DNA from: Rhodospirillaceae bacterium UBA4479
GTDB lineage: Bacteria; Pseudomonadota; Alphaproteobacteria; Rhodospirillales; Casp-alpha2
Direction: 5' to 3'
DNA length: 11,559 bases
Assembly: GCA_002389175.1 (NCBI GenBank)
Contig: DGNZ01000004.1
Span: forward strand, 1 to 11,559
The notes under the pieces: generated by a model
What the model was told of the DNA's origin: nothing
The model's database searches: none
What the model saw: only the letters and a program-made list of their open reading frames with translations
Position numbers and translations under genes: made by a program
Shown here: positions 5,711 to 11,559 of the stretch, in pieces
Layout of the letters: every line of letters starts with the position of its first letter
Numbering within the stretch: the stretch's first letter is position 1

Positions 5711-5890
5711 ATGATTAGAGAACAAAACTTTTTGGTCACATATGGCCTACACAATTTCGTCACTTATACCTTGGAACGTGGGAAGCATGTCTTCTTCATC
5801 GAAGGCAAGGAAGGGCTAAATATGATCGCCCACGCAAAAACCCTTATCGAAGAAACTTTTGGAAAGTCCGCCAGTATCCGAATGGCATAA
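5711..5890 (+). CDS. Small hypothetical ORF (59 residues)
   Basis: An ATG at 5711 opens a 59-codon frame ending in TAA at 5888-5890. The product begins MIREQNFLVTYGLHNFVTYT, continues LERGKHVFFIEGKEGLNMIA and ends in a likely amphipathic helix, HAKTLIEETFG, followed by KSASIRMA. Composition and codon choice look protein-like, especially in the second half. A weak ribosome site (AGAAAG) lies a few bases upstream. I recognise no family, signal peptide or membrane segment. A competing minus-strand frame (5551-5763) overlaps its start, so the coding claim is moderate. It is isolated between the cold-shock gene and rpiB. Confidence 0.45.
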   Translation: MIREQNFLVTYGLHNFVTYTLERGKHVFFIEGKEGLNMIAHAKTLIEETFGKSASIRMA

Positions 5891-5947
5891 ATTCTCACGA
5901 ACTAATTTAGCACGACCGGTACGCGTTCTGTTGGCAGTCGCCCGCAA

Positions 5948-5989
5948 GATATGGTAGGAACACCCATATCAGGGATGCGGCATAGCCGC
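5948..5989 (+). other. Two short hairpins upstream of rpiB
   Basis: GATATGG (5948-5954) pairs with CCATATC (5964-5970), and GCGGC (5977-5981) pairs with GCCGC (5985-5989) around ATA. They lie in the 130-bp gap before rpiB, the likely leader of the long downstream gene run. I cannot match them to a known riboswitch. Confidence 0.25.
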
Positions 5990-6020
5990 GCCATAGACCG
6001 CTACCAGAAAGCATCGTGCC

Positions 6021-6464
6021 ATGTCTGCCAAAACCGTTGCCATCGCCTGTGATCACGCAGGGTTTAATCTGAAATCAGTCCTGAAACAGGACCTTGAAGA
6101 TTTGGGCTATACGCCGTTGGACCTCGGCACCAATGGGCCTGAAAGCGTTGATTACCCAGACTTTGGGCAAGCGTTGGGTGAAGCCATCGCCGATGGCCGT
6201 GCCGATATGGGCGTCTTAGTCTGTGGTTCTGGCATTGGCATATCCATCGCAGCAAACCGTAATCCAGCCGTGCGTGCCGCCGTCGTGACCAATTCATTGA
6301 CGGCGCAACTCTCACGGCAGCACAACGACGCTAATGTTGTCTGTTTTGGAGAGCGATTGGTCGGGTCCGAGATTGCGCGCAACGCCATGAAGGTATTCCT
6401 TGAAACTGAATTCGAAGGGGGCCGCCACGCACGTCGTGTCGATAAGCTCTCGGTCACACCTTAA
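6021..6464 (+). CDS. rpiB: Ribose-5-phosphate isomerase B
   Basis: This cytoplasmic enzyme of the RpiB/LacAB family interconverts ribose 5-phosphate and ribulose 5-phosphate in the pentose phosphate pathway. It has 147 residues, a normal length. Residues expected at the active site are visible: D11 and H12 in ACDHAGF, the catalytic base C68 in VLVCGSGIGISIAANR, and H101 in LSRQHNDANV. The C-terminal FEGGRHARRVDKL is also typical and distinguishes it from LacA or LacB. The start is ATG 6021, with only a weak ribosome site. The gene lies 50 bp before glyA, an arrangement common in alphaproteobacteria. Its product, ribulose 5-phosphate, is the substrate of the RibB domain encoded farther down the same gene run. 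Confidence 0.93.
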   Translation: MSAKTVAIACDHAGFNLKSVLKQDLEDLGYTPLDLGTNGPESVDYPDFGQALGEAIADGRADMGVLVCGSGIGISIAANRNPAVRAAVVTNSLTAQLSRQHNDANVVCFGERLVGSEIARNAMKVFLETEFEGGRHARRVDKLSVTP

Positions 6465-6514
6465 CCCACGATCACAAACTGATTTGTAGTCTTACAGAAG
6501 GACAACCCAGCAAA

Positions 6515-7822
6515 ATGTCGAATGCCGAGTATCCTAGCGATTTTCACAAACGCTTTTTCAGCGAAACCGTTGAAGAACGAGATCCAGCCTTGTTCAAATC
6601 CATTGCTGATGAATTGAAACGTCAGCAAAGCCAGATCGAGTTGATCGCATCAGAAAATATCGTATCGCGTGCCGTCATGGACGCGCAGGGCGGTGTTATG
6701 ACGAATAAGTACGCCGAGGGTTATCCCGGACGTCGATACTATGGCGGTTGTGAATTCGTAGACGTGGCTGAAAGCCTCGCGATTGATCGCGCCAAGCAAC
6801 TGTTCGATTGCAAATACGTCAACGTTCAGCCGCATTCCGGTGCACAAGCCAATGGTGCTGTATTTCAGGCATTGCTGAAGCCCGGCGATACCATTTTGGG
6901 CATGTCCTTGGCCGCTGGCGGTCACCTGACCCACGGCGCACCACCTGCGCAATCAGGCAAATGGTTCAACGCCATCCAGTATGGTGTTCGCGCCGATGAT
7001 CACTTGGTAGATTTCGACGAAGTCGAGGCATTGGCCAACGAACACAAACCAAAACTGATTATCTGCGGCGGTTCGGCCTATCCCAGAACCCTGGATTTCA
7101 AGCGGTTCCGAGAAATTGCCGACAGCGTTGGCGCACTTTTGCTATGCGACATGGCGCACTTTGCCGGATTGGTCGCCAGTGGTGTACACCCATCGCCATT
7201 GCCGTTTGCTGATGTCTGCACCACGACCACGCACAAGACGCTTCGTGGTCCTCGTGGCGGTATGATCCTGTCGAACAGCGAAGACCTGGGCAAAAAATTC
7301 AATTCCGCTGTATTTCCTGGCCTCCAAGGTGGACCGCTGATGCACGTTATCGCTGCCAAGGCTGTGGCATTCGGCGAGGCACTTCGTCCAGAGTTTATCG
7401 AGTATTCAAAATCGGTCGCAGAAAACGCGCGCGTATTGTCTGCAACGCTTGTTGAACGCGGGTTTGATATCGTTTCAGGCGGTACAGATACGCACTTGGT
7501 CCTCGTCGATCTCAGACCCAAAGGGGTCAAAGGCAACGCGGCAGAAGAGAGCCTCGAAGCAGCAAGCATGACGTGTAACAAGAACGGCATTCCGTTCGAC
7601 CCTGAAAAGCCTTCAATTACATCCGGTATTCGGTTGGGCACACCCGCCGGGACCACGCGAGGCTTTGGCACCGCAGAGTTCAAACTGATCGGCAATCTAA
7701 TCAGTGATGTTCTTGAAGGGCTTGCGCAGTCGAATGGTGATAATGGGGCGGCAGAAGCCAAAGCCAGCGCCGAAGTCGCGAAGCTTTGCGCCCGCTTCCC
7801 AATCTACGCCGATATCAACTAA
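6515..7822 (+). CDS. glyA: Serine hydroxymethyltransferase
   Basis: This cytoplasmic PLP enzyme converts serine and tetrahydrofolate to glycine and 5,10-methylene-tetrahydrofolate, the main one-carbon source. It has 435 residues, full length. The PLP-binding lysine is K241 in TTTHKTLRGPRGG. Other family marks are ELIASENIVS near the N-terminus, NKYAEGYPGRRYYGGCEFVD, NVQPHSGAQAN, LLCDMAHFAGLVA and the C-terminal SGIRLGTPAGTTRGFG. The start is ATG 6515. The purine-rich AGAAGGA lies somewhat far upstream, about 13 bases. The gene is followed after 39 bp by nrdR, and the order glyA-nrdR-ribD is widely conserved in alphaproteobacteria. No riboswitch is visible in the 50-bp gap before it. Confidence 0.96.
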   Translation: MSNAEYPSDFHKRFFSETVEERDPALFKSIADELKRQQSQIELIASENIVSRAVMDAQGGVMTNKYAEGYPGRRYYGGCEFVDVAESLAIDRAKQLFDCKYVNVQPHSGAQANGAVFQALLKPGDTILGMSLAAGGHLTHGAPPAQSGKWFNAIQYGVRADDHLVDFDEVEALANEHKPKLIICGGSAYPRTLDFKRFREIADSVGALLLCDMAHFAGLVASGVHPSPLPFADVCTTTTHKTLRGPRGGMILSNSEDLGKKFNSAVFPGLQGGPLMHVIAAKAVAFGEALRPEFIEYSKSVAENARVLSATLVERGFDIVSGGTDTHLVLVDLRPKGVKGNAAEESLEAASMTCNKNGIPFDPEKPSITSGIRLGTPAGTTRGFGTAEFKLIGNLISDVLEGLAQSNGDNGAAEAKASAEVAKLCARFPIYADIN

Positions 7823-7861
7823 GTTATTTCAGACCTAAATTCCAAACGGGGGAACTAAAAC

Positions 7862-8323
7862 ATGCGATGCCCATTTTGCGGAAACGAAGATTCCCAGGTA
7901 AAGGACTCTCGCCCCACAGAAGACAACGCAGCCATTCGCAGGCGGCGGTTTTGCCCCGCGTGCGGTGCCCGTTGGACAACGTTTGAGCGGGTTCAATTAC
8001 GTGAACTAACAGTCGTCAAAAAAGACGGCGATAAATCACCATTCGACCGCGAAAAACTTGCGCGGTCACTCAGCATCGCACTGCGCAAGCGTCCTGTCCC
8101 AGAAGACCGGGTAGAACGCATCGTCAATTCCATCCAACGACGACTGGAAACCTTGGGCGAAAGCGAAATTCCGACAAAAGTTGTTGGCGAAATGGTCATG
8201 GAAAACTTGCGTGAACTAGATCAAGTGGCCTTTGTCCGCTTTGCCTCTGTTTACAGAAACTTCAGAGAAGCCAAAGACTTCGAAGAGTTTGTTGAGCAAA
8301 TAGGTGATGGCGAATCTGATTAA
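7862..8323 (+). CDS. nrdR: Transcriptional repressor NrdR
   Basis: NrdR is a nucleotide-sensing repressor of ribonucleotide reductase genes, binding NrdR boxes in their promoters. It has 153 residues, the usual length. The N-terminal zinc ribbon has four cysteines, C3, C6, C31 and C34, as CPFC and CPAC, with SRPTEDNAAIRRRRFC between. An ATP-cone domain runs from about residue 49 to 139 and begins VVKKDGDKSPFDREKL. The typical VAFVRFASVYRNF follows near its end. The start is ATG 7862 with GGGGGAA a few bases upstream. Its 3' end overlaps the start of ribD by 17 bp, suggesting translational coupling. No nrd gene is in this window, so it acts on targets elsewhere. Confidence 0.96.
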   Translation: MRCPFCGNEDSQVKDSRPTEDNAAIRRRRFCPACGARWTTFERVQLRELTVVKKDGDKSPFDREKLARSLSIALRKRPVPEDRVERIVNSIQRRLETLGESEIPTKVVGEMVMENLRELDQVAFVRFASVYRNFREAKDFEEFVEQIGDGESD

Positions 8324-9434
8324 TTCGCCATTCTCTGATGATGACCGTGCGCACATGCGTGCGGCATTATCTTTGGCGAAGCGTGGCCTTGGGATCGTTG
8401 CCCCTAATCCAGCTGTAGGATGCGTCATAGTCCGACCTGATCTTGGCGTAAACGGTCGCGTGGTTGGTCGTGGCTTTACGCAGTCCGGCGGTCGCCCCCA
8501 TGCGGAAACCGAAGCCCTAAGACAAGCAGGAGACCTTGCCGCTGGATCTCATGTCTATGTGACGTTGGAGCCGTGCAATCATCACGGCCAGACAGGCCCG
8601 TGCACAGTAGCTTTGATCAGCGCAGGTGTCAGTGCAGTTACCATCGCGCTCACCGATCCAGATCCGCGTGTTATGGGGTCTGGGATTGAACGCTTGAAAC
8701 ATGCGGGCATCGTGGTCCGTACAAGCCTTAATGATAATGACGCGCGCCGCATCAATGCAGGTTTTATAAGAGTTCAAGAACACGGACGGCCTTGGGTGAC
8801 GCTCAAAATTGCGACTTCAGCAGATGGTATGATTGCAGCGGAAAAGGGTGTCCCGCTCTGGATTACAGGTGCTGCGGCCAGGGCACGTGGGCATCTGATC
8901 CGGGCCCAGAACGATGGCATTTTAACAGGCGTTGGCACGGTGGTTGCTGATGATCCTCAATTGACCTGTCGATTGCCAGGACTGGAACATCAATCACCAC
9001 GTCGGTTCATCGTTGATCCACAAGCGCGCATGTCACCCGATGCGCAAATCCTGAAACCATCCAACGACAGCGCCAGTGCGGTCTATGTGGCCGAGGGAGC
9101 AGGGCATTCATTCGATAACACAGGTGCTGATATAATCCCAATGCCTGCACAAGATGGGCGTTTCGATATGTCTGTGATCCTTCAAGACTTAGGCACGCGT
9201 GGGATCACGCGACTGATGGTCGAGGCCGGGCAAGGCATCAATGATGCGTTCATGGCGGCGGACTTAATTGATGAAATCGCATGGTTTCGCGCCCCGACCA
9301 ACATCGGAACGGATGGCGTGTCGGTATTTTCGTCCAAAGAAATCGAAAGCCCTGACCAATCAGATGATTTTGAGCGTATAGAAACAATTGACCTTGATGA
9401 TGACCGATTAGAGCGCTACCTCCGGGTCAGATAA
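8307..9434 (+). CDS. ribD: Bifunctional riboflavin deaminase/reductase RibD
   Basis: RibD catalyses the second and third steps of riboflavin synthesis: deamination of the pyrimidine from GTP cyclohydrolase II, then NADPH-dependent reduction of the ribosyl side chain. It has 375 residues, full length. The N-terminal deaminase domain (about 12-145) has NPAVGCVIV, zinc ligands H65 in PHAE, C90 and C99 in LEPCNHHGQTGPC, and catalytic E67. The reductase domain (about 162-375) begins RPWVTLKIATSADG and has TGVGTVVADDPQLTCR and LMVEAGQG. The last of these is usually VEGG, a mild variation. The start is ATG 8307, overlapping nrdR by 17 bp, and an in-frame GTG at 8304 is equally possible. The gene ends 21 bp before ribE. 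Confidence 0.95.
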   Translation: MANLINSPFSDDDRAHMRAALSLAKRGLGIVAPNPAVGCVIVRPDLGVNGRVVGRGFTQSGGRPHAETEALRQAGDLAAGSHVYVTLEPCNHHGQTGPCTVALISAGVSAVTIALTDPDPRVMGSGIERLKHAGIVVRTSLNDNDARRINAGFIRVQEHGRPWVTLKIATSADGMIAAEKGVPLWITGAAARARGHLIRAQNDGILTGVGTVVADDPQLTCRLPGLEHQSPRRFIVDPQARMSPDAQILKPSNDSASAVYVAEGAGHSFDNTGADIIPMPAQDGRFDMSVILQDLGTRGITRLMVEAGQGINDAFMAADLIDEIAWFRAPTNIGTDGVSVFSSKEIESPDQSDDFERIETIDLDDDRLERYLRVR

Positions 9435-9455
9435 ACGATAGAGGCAACGCACCTT

Positions 9456-10046
9456 ATGTTTACAGGTATTGTCAGCGATATTGGCTCGGTCCGGGATATT
9501 TCAGGCGAGGGGGATCTTCGCTTTGAGATCACCACATCCTATGACACATCCGGTATCGATATCGGCGCGTCGGTTTCATGCTCTGGTGCGTGCTTAACCG
9601 CCATCGAAATAGGTGATGACTGGTTTGCCGTGCAAGTTTCACCTGAAACCCTTGATAAGACGACGGCGTCAGGCTGGTCGGTGGGAATGCCGCTTAATCT
9701 GGAACGTGCGCTTCGCATGGGTGATGAACTCGGCGGTCATATCGTGACGGGACATGTCGATGGCATCGGCACAGTCAAAACCGTGACGCCCGTCGCTGAA
9801 TCCTGGGTGGTTGCGTTCGAGGCACCGCCAGAGTTAGCCCAGTTTATTGCGCCAAAGGGATCAATCACCATCGACGGCGTTTCATTGACGGTTAACAACG
9901 TTGAGGGGGCATTTTTTGAAATCAATATCATCCCGCACACCCAACAGGTTACCACGCTTGGAAAATTGACATCTGGCGCTCGGGTAAATCTGGAAATTGA
10001 TGTGCTCGCACGCTATGTTGCTCGTCTCAAAGAGGTGAACGGGTAA
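9456..10046 (+). CDS. ribE: Riboflavin synthase, alpha subunit
   Basis: This enzyme dismutates two molecules of 6,7-dimethyl-8-ribityllumazine to riboflavin and the pyrimidine precursor, the last step of the pathway. It has 196 residues, the usual length. Two lumazine-binding repeats are visible. The first begins MFTGIV and contains CSGACLT at 42-48, and the second begins near HIVTGHVDGIGTV at about 95-107 and contains ISIDG-like ITIDGVSLTVN. The C-terminus INIIPHTQQVTTLG is typical. The start is ATG 9456 with AGAGG about 12 bases upstream. The gene is also called ribC in some organisms. It sits between ribD and ribB with short gaps. Confidence 0.95.
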   Translation: MFTGIVSDIGSVRDISGEGDLRFEITTSYDTSGIDIGASVSCSGACLTAIEIGDDWFAVQVSPETLDKTTASGWSVGMPLNLERALRMGDELGGHIVTGHVDGIGTVKTVTPVAESWVVAFEAPPELAQFIAPKGSITIDGVSLTVNNVEGAFFEINIIPHTQQVTTLGKLTSGARVNLEIDVLARYVARLKEVNG

Positions 10047-10102
10047 ACCGTTGGAACTTAGACAAAAATTTACAGCCCGTGATACAAACCAGTGTTGAAA
10101 AT

Positions 10103-11221
10103 ATGAACCCACAATCGTTTCTCTCTCCGATCGAAGACATCATCGACGATGCGCGTAACGGCCGCATGTACATCATGGTCGACGATGAAGAACGCGAGAA
10201 CGAAGGGGACCTGATCATTCCAGGACAAATGGCGACCCCAGAAGCGATCAATTTCATGGCCAAGTTCGGACGCGGCCTCATTTGCTTGGCACTAACGCCT
10301 GAACGCGTGCGCCAGCTAGAATTGCCAGCCATGTCTCGGCGCAATGAATCACGCCACGAAACTGCATTCACGGTGTCCATCGAAGCCCGCGAAGGTGTCA
10401 CCACCGGGATTTCGGCATCGGATCGGGCAAGGACCATTGCTGTTGCTATCGATCCATCCAAGGGGCCTGAAGACATCGCGTCACCTGGGCACGTGTTCCC
10501 GCTAGAATCGCGCGAAGGCGGCGTCTTGGTGCGTACAGGGCATACAGAAGCCGCTGTCGATGTGTCTCGGTTAGCTGGGCTCAACGCATCCGGCGTCATC
10601 TGCGAGATCATGAATGAAGACGGCACCATGTCGCGTTTGCCGGACCTGATCCCATTTGCGCAAGAACACGGCTTGAAAATCGGCAGCATCGCCGACTTGA
10701 TCGCCTATCGCCTGAAGAATGATCGCGTTATTGAACTGCAGGCCGAAATGCCATTCGAAAGCCGTTTTGGTGGCGATTGGCGTATGTGCGTCTATGTCAA
10801 TAAAGTCGCTTATGCAGAACATATCGCGCTTGTTAAGGGTGATGTGACTTTGGGCGCGCCGGTCATGGTTCGTATGCATGCGCTCAACGTGTTGGATGAT
10901 GTCCTTGGCGATGTCACCAGCGGTAAAAGTGGCGAATTGGAAAATTCCATGCGCATGATTGGCGAGGCGGGGAGCGGCGTTGTCGTCTTGATCCGCGAAC
11001 CATATGCGCAATCCTTATCTGATCGCGTTCGAAAGCGTATTGGTGAGCAACCAAAGGGGCCGGGCGAACTGCGCGACTATGGCGTAGGGGCACAAATACT
11101 GTTGGACTTGGGTGTTAGTGATATGATTTTGCTGTCCAACACCCAGCGAACAATTGTGGGCTTGGACGGTTATCATCTCACCGTAACCGAACAGCGCGCC
11201 ATTCCGACAAGCGCAGAGTAG
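10103..11221 (+). CDS. ribBX: 3,4-dihydroxy-2-butanone 4-phosphate synthase with degenerate GTP cyclohydrolase II-like domain (RibBX type)
   Basis: The N-terminal domain (about 1-205) makes the four-carbon riboflavin precursor from ribulose 5-phosphate with Mg2+. It carries the acidic loop DDEERENEGD (27-36), TAFTVSIEAREGVTTGIS (87-104) and the GHTEA box with H147. The C-terminal domain resembles GTP cyclohydrolase II but lacks its zinc cysteines: by my alignment they are N262, S273 and K275. The QEGRGIGL-type motif is replaced by REPYAQSL, while ELRDYGVGAQIL (322-333) is kept. This matches the RibBX variant known in Proteobacteria, so cyclohydrolase activity is not expected. The start is uncertain. 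ATG 10103 gives 372 residues and the typical N-terminus LSPIEDII, and GTG 10079 would add eight residues. Neither has a good ribosome site. The gene ends 11 bp before ribH. Confidence 0.92.
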   Translation: MNPQSFLSPIEDIIDDARNGRMYIMVDDEERENEGDLIIPGQMATPEAINFMAKFGRGLICLALTPERVRQLELPAMSRRNESRHETAFTVSIEAREGVTTGISASDRARTIAVAIDPSKGPEDIASPGHVFPLESREGGVLVRTGHTEAAVDVSRLAGLNASGVICEIMNEDGTMSRLPDLIPFAQEHGLKIGSIADLIAYRLKNDRVIELQAEMPFESRFGGDWRMCVYVNKVAYAEHIALVKGDVTLGAPVMVRMHALNVLDDVLGDVTSGKSGELENSMRMIGEAGSGVVVLIREPYAQSLSDRVRKRIGEQPKGPGELRDYGVGAQILLDLGVSDMILLSNTQRTIVGLDGYHLTVTEQRAIPTSAE

Positions 11222-11232
11222 GGAAGATCATC

Positions 11233-11559
11233 ATGGCCACGACCACCAATTCCAAGACGGTTCTTGTCATTGAAGCCCGCTATTACGACAAAATCGCTGA
11301 TAACATGGTTACCGGCGCAACACCTGTTATCGAAGCTGCCGGGCTGACTATTGAGCGGATATCCGTCCCAGGCACTTTTGAAATTCCTGCCGCCTGCGAA
11401 ATGGCGATCCAGGCAGGTCAGAAGGATCCTCATCTGAAGTATGCAGGTATTTTGGCGCTTGGCTGCGTTATCCGTGGTCAGACCGATCATTATGATCATA
11501 TCTGCCGGGAAACCAGTCGTGCGATTATGGAAATGACCGTCGATCATCGCTATCCCATC
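11233..11559 (+). CDS. ribH: 6,7-dimethyl-8-ribityllumazine synthase (5' part)
   Basis: This enzyme condenses the pyrimidine product of the RibD branch with the RibB product to form lumazine, the substrate of RibE. The first 109 codons are present and the frame runs off the window edge, so roughly the last third is missing. Family marks are VLVIEARYYDKI near the N-terminus, VPGTFEIPAA at 45-54 and LGCVIRGQTDHYDHICRET at 76-94, with the catalytic histidine H86. The start is ATG 11233 with GGGAAG about six bases upstream, and the gap after ribBX is 11 bp, so co-translation in the operon is likely. In related genomes the next gene is usually nusB, which is outside this window. Confidence 0.94.
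   Translation, partial: MATTTNSKTVLVIEARYYDKIADNMVTGATPVIEAAGLTIERISVPGTFEIPAACEMAIQAGQKDPHLKYAGILALGCVIRGQTDHYDHICRETSRAIMEMTVDHRYPI

Noticed and set aside
5551..5763. Minus-strand 70-codon frame with a GTG start and an AAGG five bases upstream
   Set aside because: Its first third is antisense to the 5711 ORF and rich in cysteine and isoleucine like a shadow. The basic second half looks more protein-like but has no separate good start. I could not choose it over the plus-strand ORF, so it remains an alternative only.
7078..7761. Long minus-strand frame (227 codons) opposite glyA
   Set aside because: It is fully antisense to the clearly real glyA gene, with serine- and proline-rich shadow composition and no family motif.
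10027..10689. Long minus-strand frame (220 codons) opposite the ribB domain
   Set aside because: It is antisense to highly conserved RibB motifs and has a low-complexity shadow composition.
9435..11232. FMN riboswitch or other leader element ahead of the rib genes
   Set aside because: The gaps between ribD, ribE, ribBX and ribH are 11 to 56 bp, far too short for an FMN riboswitch, and none of its conserved stems is seen.

Overview
The window looks like chromosomal DNA from an alphaproteobacterium, probably a free-living relative of the Rhodospirillales. The evidence is an EipB/DUF1849 periplasmic protein, the gene order rpiB-glyA-nrdR-ribD-ribE-ribB-ribH that recurs in this class, and moderate GC content. 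I cannot name a genus. There is no CRISPR array, insertion sequence, integrase, rRNA or tRNA, and most of the window is ordinary housekeeping DNA.

Layout. (1) Positions 1-1679 hold the last 16 codons of an unidentified gene with a very acidic tail, then two tandem PhnE-type permeases of a phosphonate/phosphite-class ABC importer. Their stop and start codons share one base. (2) At 1717-1938 is a small conserved-looking protein with a -10-like box immediately before its ATG. (3) At 1972-3108 is a zinc-dependent alcohol dehydrogenase whose frame is intact apart from one internal amber codon. (4) At 3121-3271, between convergent genes, are three copies of a 28-bp palindromic repeat in alternating orientation about 61-62 bp apart, with compensatory stem changes. 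(5) On the minus strand at 3327-4283 is an EipB-like exported protein. The divergent region after it (4284-4526) carries a perfect hairpin and a CtrA-like box ahead of an unknown 182-residue protein at 4527. (6) At 5147-5613 is a cold-shock gene with a structured 5' leader and several stem-loops downstream. (7) At 5711-5890 is a likely but unproven 59-residue ORF. (8) From 6021 to the end runs rpiB, glyA, nrdR, ribD, ribE, ribBX and the start of ribH, all on the plus strand and closely spaced.

How the genes work together. RpiB makes ribose/ribulose 5-phosphate, and ribulose 5-phosphate is the substrate of the RibB domain. RibD carries out deamination and reduction, RibB supplies the four-carbon unit, RibH makes lumazine and RibE makes riboflavin. 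GlyA supplies one-carbon units, and NrdR represses ribonucleotide reductase genes. The GTP cyclohydrolase II-like half of the RibB protein has lost its zinc cysteines and its QEGRGIGL-type motif, so GTP cyclohydrolase II must be encoded elsewhere. The points most worth a second look are the amber codon, the repeat array, the cold-shock leader with competing hairpins, and the small ORFs. I found no convincing new multi-gene system.
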